Positions 15,773 through 27,611 are shown, counted from the first letter of the stretch. The stretch is DNA of 64,000 nt from Chachezhania antarctica (GCF_003646465.1 NZ_QZEX01000006.1:62001-126000), one strand, 5' to 3'. Made by a program: numbers and translations. Notes: generated by a model not told the origin, from the letters alone.

Positions 15773-17115
15773 TACACGCCGCTCGCCATTTTCTTAAGCA
15801 ACTCCTCTACTTTGGCGGGGTAGAGGTGATGTTCATCATCAAATAGGGTTTTATCCGGCGCAATCCTTCGCATCCGTGTGCGGACTTCCGATGAACTACT
15901 TTCATCTCTTGCTGATAGAATCATATCCGCAAATAGAACTTCCTGAAACTCAAGGGATCGCATCACTGCAGGGGAATGTGTGTTCATCAATATCTGGAAA
16001 AAATCTCCTTCTTCACTTTGTTGAGTGGTAGCGCCTCTTAAGATCTCAATAAGGTCAGGGATGCGTCCCTCATGAACGCCGTTCTCAGGCTCCTCGAAGC
16101 AAAGGATTCCTTCTCTGTCGGGGTCATCAATTAGTGCCAGAAGCGCAAGCAGCCTAATCGTTCCGTCGCTAATAACTCTGGAGCTAAATGATGTTTCGTC
16201 GCGCAGCTCAATCTCGAATGCATACTCTCCGGAACGAGAGTCATCTAGCATTTTGACATTTCTCACTTGAGGGATTAGCATCGCAAGGTCGGCCGAAATG
16301 TCCGAAAGAGATCCATTTTCCCTAGCGTCAGTCTGGGATCGCCTCTTAATGTCCGACAAGCAGGCCGCAAGATTTGATGCATCACTGCGAAGTTTCTTAT
16401 CCTCGTATTTGTCGCTGGCTTTTCTGGCGGACGTAGGATTGATTTCGAGAAATCTAGTACCAGAAATCAGTTTTTTCAGCGCAAAAAGATGACGGAACTC
16501 AGACGTCGCAATTGTAGATAGCGCACTTCGGGCAGCTTCCGCGGCGGGAAGCTGAAGGGGGCTGCCGCGTTTTGAGGTCCCACTTTCGGCTAAACCGTCC
16601 TGACGAATTCTAAAGACCCTGGCGTTGCCTTGAGCGTCCCTCTCCGTTTCTAGAAATGGGGTTTTCCGGCTGGATCGACTGATCTTCTCGTTTATTCCAA
16701 AAGAGATTCTATCTTGTTCGCCTTTAATCACGCGGCAGTCTTCGTGGCTGACGAATACTCCCTGAAGGTCTTCTTTGAGCTCCAATTGGATCTCGTATCT
16801 AAGGCGTTGAGCGGCAGTTTCATATTGAGTTCCGAAGTCATCGAAACCTTCGCGGGGAAGAAGGACTTCCAAGCTGAACGTCATTTTTGTTGAGGCGCCA
16901 GAAGGCGTTCGCCGAAATAGCTCGTCTGGTTCGCCGCGAAGATCCTGCATTGCCTGCCTAACATCAGTCTCCGCCAGTCTAGCGAGAAACTTGATTGCGT
17001 CAAAGAGGTTCGACTTCCCGCTTGCGTTAGGTCCTACAACCGCAACGAAAGGTCGCAAGTCAGCACTAAAATTGCTGAAAGTTTTAAAACCGTCAATTTC
17101 AATCCGTGTGATCAA
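15772..17115 (-). CDS. AAA family ATPase (AAA_21/OLD-like), first gene of a two-gene low-GC island
   Basis: A 447-residue ATPase with ABC/SMC-type head. Walker A is GPNASGKSN (28-36) after a RIEIDGFKTF N-terminus typical of RecF/OLD-like ATPases. Walker B is ILCFEEPEN (about 337-345), followed by a switch histidine in NTHSPAV (about 380). No TOPRIM domain is fused at the C-terminus; the next gene may supply it. The start is a TTG at 17115, since no ATG or GTG fits the conserved N-terminus; a purine-rich AGGAAGAAGAAAG lies upstream. Codon use (AGA, TTA, ATA, TCT) and AT content differ sharply from the neighbours. It is likely a defence or mobile-element gene; the exact system is not identified. 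Confidence 0.83.
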   Translation of the reverse strand: MITRIEIDGFKTFSNFSADLRPFVAVVGPNASGKSNLFDAIKFLARLAETDVRQAMQDLRGEPDELFRRTPSGASTKMTFSLEVLLPREGFDDFGTQYETAAQRLRYEIQLELKEDLQGVFVSHEDCRVIKGEQDRISFGINEKISRSSRKTPFLETERDAQGNARVFRIRQDGLAESGTSKRGSPLQLPAAEAARSALSTIATSEFRHLFALKKLISGTRFLEINPTSARKASDKYEDKKLRSDASNLAACLSDIKRRSQTDARENGSLSDISADLAMLIPQVRNVKMLDDSRSGEYAFEIELRDETSFSSRVISDGTIRLLALLALIDDPDREGILCFEEPENGVHEGRIPDLIEILRGATTQQSEEGDFFQILMNTHSPAVMRSLEFQEVLFADMILSARDESSSSEVRTRMRRIAPDKTLFDDEHHLYPAKVEELLKKMASGV

Positions 17116-17226
17116 ATTGGATGCTTTCTTCTTCCTGTTTCGTTAGATGCGGCTTGAGCTCACGTAGCGGTGAATGCGGGGCTGCATGTGTTACGATATA
17201 CGTGCTCGTTATTCTCGGGAAGCACT

Positions 17227-17268
17227 TTGTACAAACCGGACTCCACCCCTCCCAGCCTTGTACAAACC
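17227..17268. promoter_or_regulatory. Pair of TTGTACAAACC direct repeats
   Basis: TTGTACAAACC occurs at 17227-17237 and again at 17258-17268, 31 bases apart start to start, about three helical turns. Each contains the palindrome TTGTACAA. They lie in the 270-base divergent region between the ATPase island and yajC. This spacing is what two regulator dimers on one DNA face would use. Confidence 0.4.
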
Positions 17269-17386
17269 CTACCAAACCCTGCCGACAGGCTCGCTCCACC
17301 GCCTTGCATCCCTGCGCCGCCCGGACTAGGGTCCGCGCGAATTTGAGGGGGGTCGGCCCCCGCTTCAACGCTAAAGGGACCTCTCC

Positions 17387-17671
17387 ATGGACGGCGCACT
17401 AGCCCAGTTTCTGCCTCTGATCCTGATCTTCGTGATCATGTACTTCCTGCTCATCCGCCCACAGCAGCAGAAGGTCAAAAAGCATCAGGCCATGGTCGAA
17501 GCCCTGCGTCGCGGCGATCATGTGATCACCCAAGGCGGGCTTCACGGCAAGGTCACCAAGGTGCGCGAAGACGGCGATATCGATGTCGAGATCGCCGAGG
17601 GCGTGAAGGTTCGCGTGGTCAAGTCGACCGTCGCGCAAGTGGTCTCGAAGACCGAACCGGCCAGCGAGTAA
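17387..17671 (+). CDS. yajC: Preprotein translocase subunit YajC
   Basis: Small accessory subunit of the SecDF-YajC complex that assists SecYEG. The 94-residue protein has one N-terminal membrane span (LILIFVIMYFLLIRPQQQKVKKH; the RPQQQ turn is diagnostic) and a short cytosolic domain with GDHVITQGGLHGKVTKV. The start ATG at 17387 follows AAGGGA. It is followed by secD after 26 bases and secF, as in many proteobacteria. Confidence 0.95.
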   Translation: MDGALAQFLPLILIFVIMYFLLIRPQQQKVKKHQAMVEALRRGDHVITQGGLHGKVTKVREDGDIDVEIAEGVKVRVVKSTVAQVVSKTEPASE

Positions 17672-17697
17672 GCCGGTAACAAAGGCGTTTCCCGCCA

Positions 17698-19359
17698 ATG
17701 CTTTACATCGAAACCTGGAAACGCGTCCTGATCATTCTGGCCTGCGCGGCCGGTCTGCTTCTGGCGGCGCCGAACCTGTTCTACGACCGCGTCGAGACCC
17801 ATAACGACGCGGTCAAGGCCATCGAGGCCCGCGGCGCCACGCCCGAGCTTGAGGCCGATCTGGCCGAATGGCCCAGCTGGCTGCCGTCGGGTCTTGTGAA
17901 CCTCGGGCTCGACCTGCGGGGGGGGGCGCATCTGCTGGCCGAAGTCCAGACGGGCGACGTCTACGCCGCCCGCATGGACGCGCTGTGGCCCGAAGTCCGC
18001 GACACGCTGCGGGCCGAGCGCGACACAATCGGCACCATCCGCCGCCAGCCGTCGGCGTCGGATACGCTGCGCATCCGAATCTCCCAGCCCGAGAACATGG
18101 CCCAGGCGCTGGACGCCGTCCGCGCCCTCGCTCAGCCGATCCAGACACTGTCCGGCGTGGGCGAAAGCGACATCGACGTGACCGCGTCGGGCGACGAGAT
18201 CGTCGTTACCCTGTCGGACGCCGAAAAACTTGCATCGGACGACCGCACGGTGCGGCAGGCGCTGGAAATCATCCGCCGCCGGATCGACGAGGCCGGCACG
18301 CGCGAACCCACGATCCAGCGCCAGGGCTCGGACCGGATCCTGATCCAGGTGCCCGGCGTGGGGTCGGCCGCGGAACTGAAGGAAATCATCGGCACCACGG
18401 CGCAGCTGACCTTCAGCCGCGTGATCAACCGCACGACCGACCCCGACACCCGCGCGGGCACCGGCAACAAGCTGGTCCCGGCGCTGGACGAGGAGGGCAC
18501 GTATTACGTCATCGAATCCGCCCCCGTCGTGACGGGCGAGGATCTGGTGGATGCCCAGCCCGCCTTCGACCAGAACGGCAGCCCGGCGGTGAACTTCCGC
18601 TTCAACCCCCACGGCGCGCGGCGCTTCGGGGAGTACACGGCGCTGAACATCGGGTCCCCCTTCGCCATTGTGCTGGATGACGAAGTCATCAGCGCGCCGG
18701 TGATCCAGTCCCATATCCCGGGCGGATCGGGCATCATCACCGGCAACTTCACGGTCGAGGAATCGACCGACCTGGCGGTGCTGCTGCGCGCCGGTGCCCT
18801 GCCGGCCGAGCTGACCTTCCTGGAAGAACGGACCATCGGACCGGAACTGGGGCAGGATTCGATAGAGGCCGGCAAGATCGCCACCATGGTCGCCTTTGCC
18901 GCCGTGCTGGTCTTCATGTTCCTCAGCTACGGGATGTTCGGGATCTTCGCCAACATCGCGCTGATCATCAACGTGGGCCTGATCTTCGGCCTGCTGTCGA
19001 TGATCGGGGCCACGCTGACCCTGCCGGGGATCGCGGGGATCGTGCTGACCGTCGGCATGGCGGTCGACGCCAACGTGCTGGTGTTCGAACGGATCCGCGA
19101 GGAGCTGAAGACGGCCAAGGGCCCCAGCCGGGCGATCCAACTGGGATACGAAAAGGCGCTGTCGGCCATCCTCGATGCCAACATCACCACCTTCATTACG
19201 GCCGTGATCCTGTTCGCCATCGGCTCGGGCCCGGTGCGGGGGTTCTCGATCACGCTTGGCCTTGGTATCATCACCTCGGTCTTCACGGCGATCTTCGTCA
19301 CGCGGCTGATGATCGTCATGTGGTTCGAACGCCGCCGCCCCAAGACGTTAGAGGTCTGA
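17698..19359 (+). CDS. secD: Protein translocase subunit SecD
   Basis: Membrane component of SecDF that uses the proton gradient to pull secreted proteins across. The 553-residue protein has an N-terminal span, the conserved GLDLRGGAHLLAEV (D1 motif) before the large periplasmic P1 domain, then five C-terminal spans with TIGPELGQDSIEAGK (D4) and VDANVLVFERIREE (D5/D6 region). It is normal in length. It is separated from secF by one base. Confidence 0.97.
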   Translation: MLYIETWKRVLIILACAAGLLLAAPNLFYDRVETHNDAVKAIEARGATPELEADLAEWPSWLPSGLVNLGLDLRGGAHLLAEVQTGDVYAARMDALWPEVRDTLRAERDTIGTIRRQPSASDTLRIRISQPENMAQALDAVRALAQPIQTLSGVGESDIDVTASGDEIVVTLSDAEKLASDDRTVRQALEIIRRRIDEAGTREPTIQRQGSDRILIQVPGVGSAAELKEIIGTTAQLTFSRVINRTTDPDTRAGTGNKLVPALDEEGTYYVIESAPVVTGEDLVDAQPAFDQNGSPAVNFRFNPHGARRFGEYTALNIGSPFAIVLDDEVISAPVIQSHIPGGSGIITGNFTVEESTDLAVLLRAGALPAELTFLEERTIGPELGQDSIEAGKIATMVAFAAVLVFMFLSYGMFGIFANIALIINVGLIFGLLSMIGATLTLPGIAGIVLTVGMAVDANVLVFERIREELKTAKGPSRAIQLGYEKALSAILDANITTFITAVILFAIGSGPVRGFSITLGLGIITSVFTAIFVTRLMIVMWFERRRPKTLEV

Positions 19360-19360
19360 G

Positions 19361-20329
19361 ATGCGACTGCGACTGGTTCCCGAAATAACTTCGCTGGATT
19401 TCTTCAGCCGTTCCAAGCTGTGGCTGGGATTGTCGTCGATCCTCATCGTGGCCTCGCTGGTGTCGTTCTTTTCGATGGGGCTGAATTTCGGGATCGACTT
19501 CCGGGGTGGCACCACGATCCGGACGGAAAGCGCCCAGACGGTCGATATCGGCGTCTACCGTGGCGCGATCGACGCGCTTGGGCTGGGCGACGTGACCATT
19601 ACCGAGGTCTTCGATCCTACCTTCGGGCCGGATCAGAACGTGGCGATGATCCGTATCCAGGCCCAGGAGGGCGAGGAAAGCGCCAGCGCCGAAATGGTGG
19701 CGCTTGTGGAAGGCGCGCTGGCGGAGGCCATTCCGGATATCCAGTTCGTGTCGGTTGAAAGCGTGGGGCCCAAGGTCTCGGGCGAGCTTGTGCAGACCGC
19801 GATCACGGCCGTGGCGCTCGCCATCGGGGCCGTGCTGATCTACATCTGGCTGCGCTTCGAATGGCAGTTCGCGCTGGGGGCCGTGGTGGCGCTGGTGCAT
19901 GACGTGGTGCTGACCATCGGGATCTTTTCCATCGTGCAGATCCGGTTCGACCTGGCGATCATCGCGGCGCTGCTGACCATCGTGGGCTATTCGCTGAACG
20001 ATACCGTGGTCGTGTTCGACCGGGTGCGCGAGAACCTGCGCAAGTTCAAGCAGATGACGCTGAAGGAAGTGCTGAACCTGTCGATCAACGAGACGCTCAG
20101 CCGGACGCTCATGACCTCGGTCACGACGCTGCTGGCGCTGATCTCGCTGTTCGTGCTGGGCGGCGACGTGATCCGCGGCTTTGTCTTCGCGATGATCTGG
20201 GGCGTGGTCGTAGGCACCTATTCTTCGGTCTTCGTGGCGTCGACAATCCTGCTGTACCTTGGCGTGAAGCGCGACTGGTCGAAGCCCGACAAGGGCGCAG
20301 GCACGCAATTCGCGAACGTGGACGCCTGA
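19361..20329 (+). CDS. secF: Protein translocase subunit SecF
   Basis: Partner of SecD in the proton-driven translocation motor. The 322-residue protein carries FGIDFRGGTTIRTES after the first span, ESVGPKVSGEL before the second, and GYSLNDTVVVFDRVRENLRK in the membrane domain. Six spans are predicted. Its stop and the start of the Mth938-like gene are one base apart, so that gene belongs to the same operon. Confidence 0.97.
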   Translation: MRLRLVPEITSLDFFSRSKLWLGLSSILIVASLVSFFSMGLNFGIDFRGGTTIRTESAQTVDIGVYRGAIDALGLGDVTITEVFDPTFGPDQNVAMIRIQAQEGEESASAEMVALVEGALAEAIPDIQFVSVESVGPKVSGELVQTAITAVALAIGAVLIYIWLRFEWQFALGAVVALVHDVVLTIGIFSIVQIRFDLAIIAALLTIVGYSLNDTVVVFDRVRENLRKFKQMTLKEVLNLSINETLSRTLMTSVTTLLALISLFVLGGDVIRGFVFAMIWGVVVGTYSSVFVASTILLYLGVKRDWSKPDKGAGTQFANVDA

Positions 20330-20330
20330 C

Positions 20331-20684
20331 ATGCAGCTGAACGAGGCCCCATTCCCCGACGTGAAGCCGGTGGACGGATATGGCCCCGGGTTCTTCCGCG
20401 TGGGCGGCGAGGTTTATTACGGTGCCGTCATCACGGGGCCTGAAGGAACCGTTGCCTGGGGCGGGTTCGAGGACACGGCCGCGCTGACCCGTCTGGCCGC
20501 GAAGGTCGACGTTGTTCTGGTGGGCACGGGGCCGGAGATCGCGCATCTGCCCGGGCCGTTCCGCGCGGCGATCGAAGCGGAAGGCATGGGCGTGGAATCC
20601 ATGGCATCCCCCGCCGCGTGCCGCAGCTTCAACGTGCTGGCCTCCGAAGGCCGCCGCGTGGCGCTTGCGGTTCTGCCGGTCTGA
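20331..20684 (+). CDS. Mth938-like domain protein (DUF498)
   Basis: A 117-residue cytosolic protein of the Mth938/NDUFAF3-like fold. Seen are GYGPGFFRVGGEVYYGAVITG, VDVVLVGTGPEIAHLP and the C-terminal VESMASPAACRSFNVLASEGRRV. In mitochondria the family member NDUFAF3 helps assemble complex I; the bacterial function is not established. It is linked to secDF with a one-base gap, an arrangement I recall as common in alphaproteobacteria. A composite repeat element follows. Confidence 0.88.
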   Translation: MQLNEAPFPDVKPVDGYGPGFFRVGGEVYYGAVITGPEGTVAWGGFEDTAALTRLAAKVDVVLVGTGPEIAHLPGPFRAAIEAEGMGVESMASPAACRSFNVLASEGRRVALAVLPV

Positions 20685-20699
20685 GCACGCGTGGAGCTT

Positions 20700-20770
20700 G
20701 AGGGGGCGCGGCCCCCTCCGCCCGTTCCGGGCTCCTCCCCCGGAGTATTTCCGGAAAGAAGAGAAAACAG
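20700..20770 (+). repeat. Composite hairpin + GGAGTATTTCCGG repeat element
   Basis: A perfect 7-bp hairpin AGGGGGC-GCG-GCCCCCT (20701-20717), a GC-rich spacer, then the box CCCCCGGAGTATTTCCGGAA followed by AGAAGAG. It lies between the Mth938-like gene and ccmA, genes that run in the same direction. Confidence 0.7.
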
Positions 20771-20840
20771 GCGGGCCAACCCGGGCCGCGAACGAGAGAG
20801 CGGCTTTTGGATTGCCGCAAGCTCGGATAAGTCCTGAGGG

Positions 20841-21461
20841 ATGACACTGACCGTAACCGATCTGACCGTCGCGCGAGCCGGGATGCCCGTTCTGGAAGGG
20901 GTGTCCTTTGTCGTGGCGCCGGGCCAGGCGCTGGTGCTGCGGGGCCCGAACGGGATCGGCAAGACGACGCTGCTGCGCACGCTGGCGGGGCTGCAGGCAC
21001 CGGTGGCGGGCCGGGTCGACGGCGCAGGCGAGGCTGTGGCCTATGCCGGGCACGCCGACGGGATCAAGGCAACGCTGACGGTGGCCGAGAACCTGACCTT
21101 CTGGGCGCGGATCTTCGGGACCCAAGGGATCGGCACGGCGCTCGCGGCTTATGCGCTGGAGCCTCTGGCGGACCGCATTTCAGGCGAGTTGTCCGCCGGG
21201 CAGAAGCGGCGGCTGGGGCTGGCGCGGATGCTGGTCACCGGGCGGCTCGTCTGGGTGATGGACGAACCGACAGTTTCGCTGGATGCCGGTGCGGTGGAGA
21301 TGTTTGCAAGCGCAATCCGGGCCCATCTGGGGCAGGGAGGCAGCGCCGTTATCGCCACGCATGTCGCGCTGGGGCTGGAGGGCGCGGCGCTCGATGTCTC
21401 GCCCTTTCGCGCGGTGCTGCCGGCGCCGGGGTCGGATGCCTTCGACGAGGCCTTCCTGTGA
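20841..21461 (+). CDS. ccmA: Heme ABC exporter ATP-binding protein CcmA
   Basis: ATPase of the CcmABCD complex, which releases holo-CcmE during cytochrome c maturation. The 206-residue protein has Walker [10 protein letters not shown] (35-43), signature [14 protein letters not shown], and Walker [12 protein letters not shown]. The length and the SAGQKRR signature are specific to CcmA. The stop overlaps the GTG start of ccmB by four bases. Confidence 0.96.
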   Translation: MTLTVTDLTVARAGMPVLEGVSFVVAPGQALVLRGPNGIGKTTLLRTLAGLQAPVAGRVDGAGEAVAYAGHADGIKATLTVAENLTFWARIFGTQGIGTALAAYALEPLADRISGELSAGQKRRLGLARMLVTGRLVWVMDEPTVSLDAGAVEMFASAIRAHLGQGGSAVIATHVALGLEGAALDVSPFRAVLPAPGSDAFDEAFL

Positions 21462-22114
21462 TCGCGCTGTTCCTGCGGGATCTGAAGCTGGCCATCCGGG
21501 CGGGGGGCGGGTTCGGTCTGGGGCTGGCGTTTTTCCTGATCGTGACCGTCCTGGTGCCGTTTTCCATTGGTCCGCAGACCGATCTGCTGACGCGTATCGC
21601 CCCGGGTGTCTTGTGGCTGGGGGCGTTGCTGGCCTGCCTGTTGTCGCTCGACCGGCTGCTGGCGCTGGACTGGGAGGACGGGACGCTCGACCTGCTGGCC
21701 ACGGCGCCGATCCCGCTCGAGGCCGTCGTGACGGTGAAGGCCCTGTCGCACTGGGTCGTGACCGGTCTGCCCTTGGTCTTGGCCGCACCGGTGCTGGGGG
21801 TCATGCTGAACCTGCCGTTGGAGGGCTTCGTGCCGCTGGTCCTGTCGCTGCTTCTGGGAACGCCGGCGCTTTCGGTGATCGGGACCTTCGGCGCGGCGCT
21901 GACCGTGGGGCTGAAGCGGGGCGGGCTTTTGTTGTCGCTGCTGGTGCTGCCGCTGTATGTGCCAACACTGATTTTCGGGGCCGAGGCGGCGCGGCGCGGG
22001 GCGCAAGGGCTGGAGGCCGGCACGCCGCTTTTGCTGGTGGCTGGCATCACCGCTTTCGCCGCAGGGTTGCTGCCATTGGCCAGTGCCGCCGTCCTGCGCG
22101 TCAATCTGCGCTGA
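21458..22114 (+). CDS. ccmB: Heme exporter protein CcmB
   Basis: Six-span membrane partner of CcmA. The 218-residue chain begins [29 protein letters not shown] and contains the conserved [24 protein letters not shown] segment. The start codon is GTG at 21458 inside the end of ccmA (GTGA overlap), so the two are coupled. Confidence 0.96.
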   Translation: MIALFLRDLKLAIRAGGGFGLGLAFFLIVTVLVPFSIGPQTDLLTRIAPGVLWLGALLACLLSLDRLLALDWEDGTLDLLATAPIPLEAVVTVKALSHWVVTGLPLVLAAPVLGVMLNLPLEGFVPLVLSLLLGTPALSVIGTFGAALTVGLKRGGLLLSLLVLPLYVPTLIFGAEAARRGAQGLEAGTPLLLVAGITAFAAGLLPLASAAVLRVNLR

Positions 22115-22157
22115 GATGTGAATTGCAGGGCCAACGGGTGCGGACTAGATACGTCAT

Positions 22158-22889
22158 ATGTCGCTGTGGAAATATTCAAACCCCTCGAAGTTCCTGACGA
22201 CGTCGGAACGGATCCTGCCGTGGGTCTGGACGCTGGCCGCGATCTGCCTGATCGGCGGGCTGGTTTGGGGGTTCTTCTTCACGCCTGACGATTACCGCAT
22301 GGGATCGACGGTCAAGATCTTCTACCTGCACGTGCCCGCCGCCCTGATGGCCATCAACGCGTGGCTGATGATGCTGATCGCCTCGCTGATCTGGCTGATC
22401 CGGCGGCACCACGTGAGCGCGCTGGCCGCACGGGCCGCAGCCCCGGTGGGTGCCGCGATGACGGTCATCGCACTGGTGACCGGCGCGATCTGGGGCCAGC
22501 CGATGTGGGGCACGTGGTGGGTCTGGGATCCGCGATTGACCTCGTTCCTGATCCTGTTCCTGTTTTACCTGGGCTACATCGCGCTCTGGTCCGCGATCGA
22601 GGATCCGGACACGGCGGCCGACCTGACATCGATCACGTGCCTCGTGGGCTCTGTCTTTGCGCTGCTGTCGCGCTATGCCGTGAACTTCTGGAACCAGGGG
22701 CTGCACCAGGGCGCGTCGATGAGCCTCGACAAGGAGCAGAACGTGGCCAACGTGTTCTGGTTTCCGGCGGTGACCTGCATCGCGGGCTTCGTGTTGCTGT
22801 TCGTGGCGCTGGTGCTTTACCGCACGGGGACGGAGATCCGCGCCCGTCGCATGCGCGCGCTGCTGGCGCGGGAGAGGGCGGTCGCATGA
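22158..22889 (+). CDS. ccmC: Heme lyase/exporter protein CcmC
   Basis: Membrane protein that binds heme and loads it on CcmE. The 243-residue protein has six spans and the tryptophan-rich motif WGTWWVWDPRLTSF, flanked by conserved histidines (FYLHVPAA and QGLHQGAS). It follows ccmB after 43 bases and overlaps ccmD by four (ATGA). Confidence 0.97.
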   Translation: MSLWKYSNPSKFLTTSERILPWVWTLAAICLIGGLVWGFFFTPDDYRMGSTVKIFYLHVPAALMAINAWLMMLIASLIWLIRRHHVSALAARAAAPVGAAMTVIALVTGAIWGQPMWGTWWVWDPRLTSFLILFLFYLGYIALWSAIEDPDTAADLTSITCLVGSVFALLSRYAVNFWNQGLHQGASMSLDKEQNVANVFWFPAVTCIAGFVLLFVALVLYRTGTEIRARRMRALLARERAVA

Positions 22890-23056
22890 TGCCGGATCTT
22901 GGGAAATACGCGGACACGGTGCTTTGGTCCTATGTCGCGGCGGTGGTTGTGCTGGGGGCGGTAGTGGCGATGACCTTCTGGCGGGGGCGGCGCGTACGAG
23001 CCGAACTGGCCGAGGTCGAAGCGCGTGTCGCGGGAAAGGCTGGGACCAATGGCTAG
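22886..23056 (+). CDS. ccmD: Heme exporter protein CcmD
   Basis: Small subunit of the heme-release complex. The 56-residue protein has one membrane span (LWSYVAAVVVLGAVVAMTFW) preceded by the conserved LGKYADTVLWSY and followed by a charged tail with RRVRAELAEVEAR. Two ATGs in a row (22886 and 22889) are possible starts; the first overlaps the ccmC stop. It ends inside the start of ccmG. Confidence 0.92.
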   Translation: MMPDLGKYADTVLWSYVAAVVVLGAVVAMTFWRGRRVRAELAEVEARVAGKAGTNG

Positions 23057-23618
23057 GCTTTCTCCCCTTATGATCGTGCCTCCGCTTCTGTTCGCCGGGT
23101 TCGTCGGGCTGGCGGCCGTGGGCATGTACAGCGGCGGGGACGATTCCCTGCCATCGACCTTCATCGGCCAGCCTGCGCCGGCGGTGCCCGACAAGGGCCT
23201 GCCCGGATACGCCGTGCTGACCGATGCGGACCTGGCGCAGGGCGAGGTGAGCCTTGTCAACTTCTGGGCCAGTTGGTGCCCGCCCTGCCGCGCCGAACAT
23301 CCGGTGCTGCAGGAACTGGCCGATACGGGCATCCCGCTTTACGGCGTGAACTTCAAGGACGATATTGGCCCGGCGACGCGCTACCTGCAGGATGACGGAA
23401 ACCCGTTCCGCGCCGTGGGCTTCGACCCGCAGGGGCGCAAGGCCATCGACTGGGGCGTGACCGGCCCGCCGGAGACCTTCATCATCGGGGGCGATGGCCA
23501 GGTGCTTTACAAGTTCGTGGGGCCCCTGGTGGGAAGCGACTACCAGCAGCGATTCCTGCCCGAGCTGAAGAAGGCCATGGGCACGCTTCCGCCCGGATTG
23601 GCAACCGGCGGCTCCTGA
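23049..23618 (+). CDS. ccmG: Thiol:disulfide interchange protein CcmG/DsbE
   Basis: Membrane-anchored periplasmic thioredoxin that keeps apocytochrome c haem-binding cysteines reduced. The 189-residue protein has an uncleaved N-terminal anchor (residues 8-26) and the active site WASWCPPCRAEHP (Cys77, Cys80). GVTGPPETFIIGGDG contains the cis-proline of the fold. The start at 23049 overlaps ccmD by eight bases. It closes the ccm operon; ccmE, ccmF and ccmH are not in the window. Confidence 0.95.
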   Translation: MARLSPLMIVPPLLFAGFVGLAAVGMYSGGDDSLPSTFIGQPAPAVPDKGLPGYAVLTDADLAQGEVSLVNFWASWCPPCRAEHPVLQELADTGIPLYGVNFKDDIGPATRYLQDDGNPFRAVGFDPQGRKAIDWGVTGPPETFIIGGDGQVLYKFVGPLVGSDYQQRFLPELKKAMGTLPPGLATGGS

Positions 23619-23841
23619 GGGGCCTGTGGAAGGGCTTCGGACTCACCAAAGCAGCAAGGCTTCGCATCCATCCACGCGCGCATCCTGCCTGACAGACCAC
23701 CCGCCCGGCCCCAAGTGAAATGGCCGCATCCACGCCTGCGGCGCGGAGCCTCGGCAATTTCGCTTGGCCCCGGTCGGGCGGTCCGTCTGTCCGGAGGCAC
23801 GCGAGGACGGCTCCGAAGCAGCAGGTTTGATGGGGCGGGGC

Positions 23842-24060
23842 CTAGCCGCGGGCGCGCATGGCAAGGGCGTCGTCAGTTGTGAGGGCGTTGCCTGCATAGC
23901 CCCAGGCGCCGCTTTTCACTTCGTGGATCCGGACCGAGGTTTTGGCTTGCAGCGTCTGGCCCGCGACCTCGCCGAAGGCGGCGGTGACGTTTTCGATGAT
24001 CCGGCGTTTCTCGTTGTCCGAGAAGACGCCTTCGAGAACCTGGATGTCGATGGCTGGCAT
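23842..24060 (-). CDS. 4-oxalocrotonate tautomerase family protein
   Basis: A 72-residue tautomerase-superfamily protein. After removal of Met the N-terminal proline (MPAIDIQVLEG) would be the catalytic base. SDNEKRRIIENVTAAFGEV and VRIHEVKSGAWGYAG follow the beta-alpha-beta unit. At 71 residues it is a little longer than the classical 62-residue enzyme. Good GGAG site upstream. It lies 15 bases downstream of the SDR gene and is probably in one operon with it. The substrate is unknown. Confidence 0.85.
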   Translation of the reverse strand: MPAIDIQVLEGVFSDNEKRRIIENVTAAFGEVAGQTLQAKTSVRIHEVKSGAWGYAGNALTTDDALAMRARG

Positions 24061-24075
24061 TGTGGTCTCCTTCTG

Positions 24076-24768
24076 TCAGAGGCGATAGCCTCCGGAGACG
24101 GTCAGCACCTCTCCGGTGATGAAGCGGGCCGCGTCGGAGGCAAGAAAACGGACCGCCGGGGCGATGTCGCCGGGTGTGCCGATGCGGCCGAGGGCCGTCA
24201 TGTCCACGAATTTCTCGGTCAGGTCGTCCGGGCGCGGTGCTTCGGGCAGGTTGATGGCGCCGGGAGCCACCGCGTTGATGCGGATGCCGCGGGGGCCGAG
24301 TTCCTTCGCCATGCCGCGCGTCCACGTGTTGAGCGCGGCCTTGCTGGCGCCGTAGGCCACCGCGCCCATGGGCGGCAGCACGGCATTGACCGAAGAGATA
24401 CTGACCACTGCCGCGCCGGGCTGCAAATGGGGCAGGGCGGCGGCCAGAAGGGCCGCGGGCGCGGTGACGTTCAGCGCGTAATGGCGGGCGTGGGCCGCGG
24501 CGTCGAACGCATCGTGCGGCGTGGGCTGGATTTCGGCGGCGTTGTTCACGATCAGGTCGAGCTGGCCGAAGCGGTCGATGATCTGCGCCACGATCCGTTC
24601 CGCGGCGCCGTCTTCCGTAAGGTCGGCGCGGATGGCCAGCAGGTCCGGCGCGGGCTCCGGTTCGGTGGAATGCCACGTGAAGGCCAGGTCGTGGTCCTGC
24701 GACAGGTCGGCGACGATGGCGCGGCCGATGCCGCGGGCGCCGCCGGTGACGAGAGCTGTCTTGCGCAT
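24076..24768 (-). CDS. SDR family oxidoreductase
   Basis: NAD(P)-dependent short-chain dehydrogenase/reductase of 230 residues. Seen are the cofactor motif TGGARGIG (8-15), NNAAE, the catalytic serine region SISSVNAV, YGASK with Tyr and Lys, and the C-terminal VAPGAINLPE and VSGGYRL. The residue order is a complete active site. The start at 24768 is chosen because the longer open frame upstream runs antisense-like into acnA. It is paired with the tautomerase gene; the substrate cannot be inferred. Confidence 0.88.
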   Translation of the reverse strand: MRKTALVTGGARGIGRAIVADLSQDHDLAFTWHSTEPEPAPDLLAIRADLTEDGAAERIVAQIIDRFGQLDLIVNNAAEIQPTPHDAFDAAAHARHYALNVTAPAALLAAALPHLQPGAAVVSISSVNAVLPPMGAVAYGASKAALNTWTRGMAKELGPRGIRINAVAPGAINLPEAPRPDDLTEKFVDMTALGRIGTPGDIAPAVRFLASDAARFITGEVLTVSGGYRL

Positions 24769-24784
24769 CGGTGTCCCCCTCAAA

Positions 24785-24813
24785 TGAAAAGAGCGCCCGC
24801 ATGGGGCGCTCTT
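24785..24813 (-). terminator. Terminator of acnA
   Basis: Minus-strand hairpin AAGAGCGCCC/GGGCGCTCTT (10 bp, 5-base loop) followed by TTTTCATTT. It separates acnA from the SDR-tautomerase pair downstream. Confidence 0.85.
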
Positions 24814-24836
24814 CGCTGTCTCGCTGCCGCCTTGCC

Positions 24837-27611
<2,775 letters not shown>

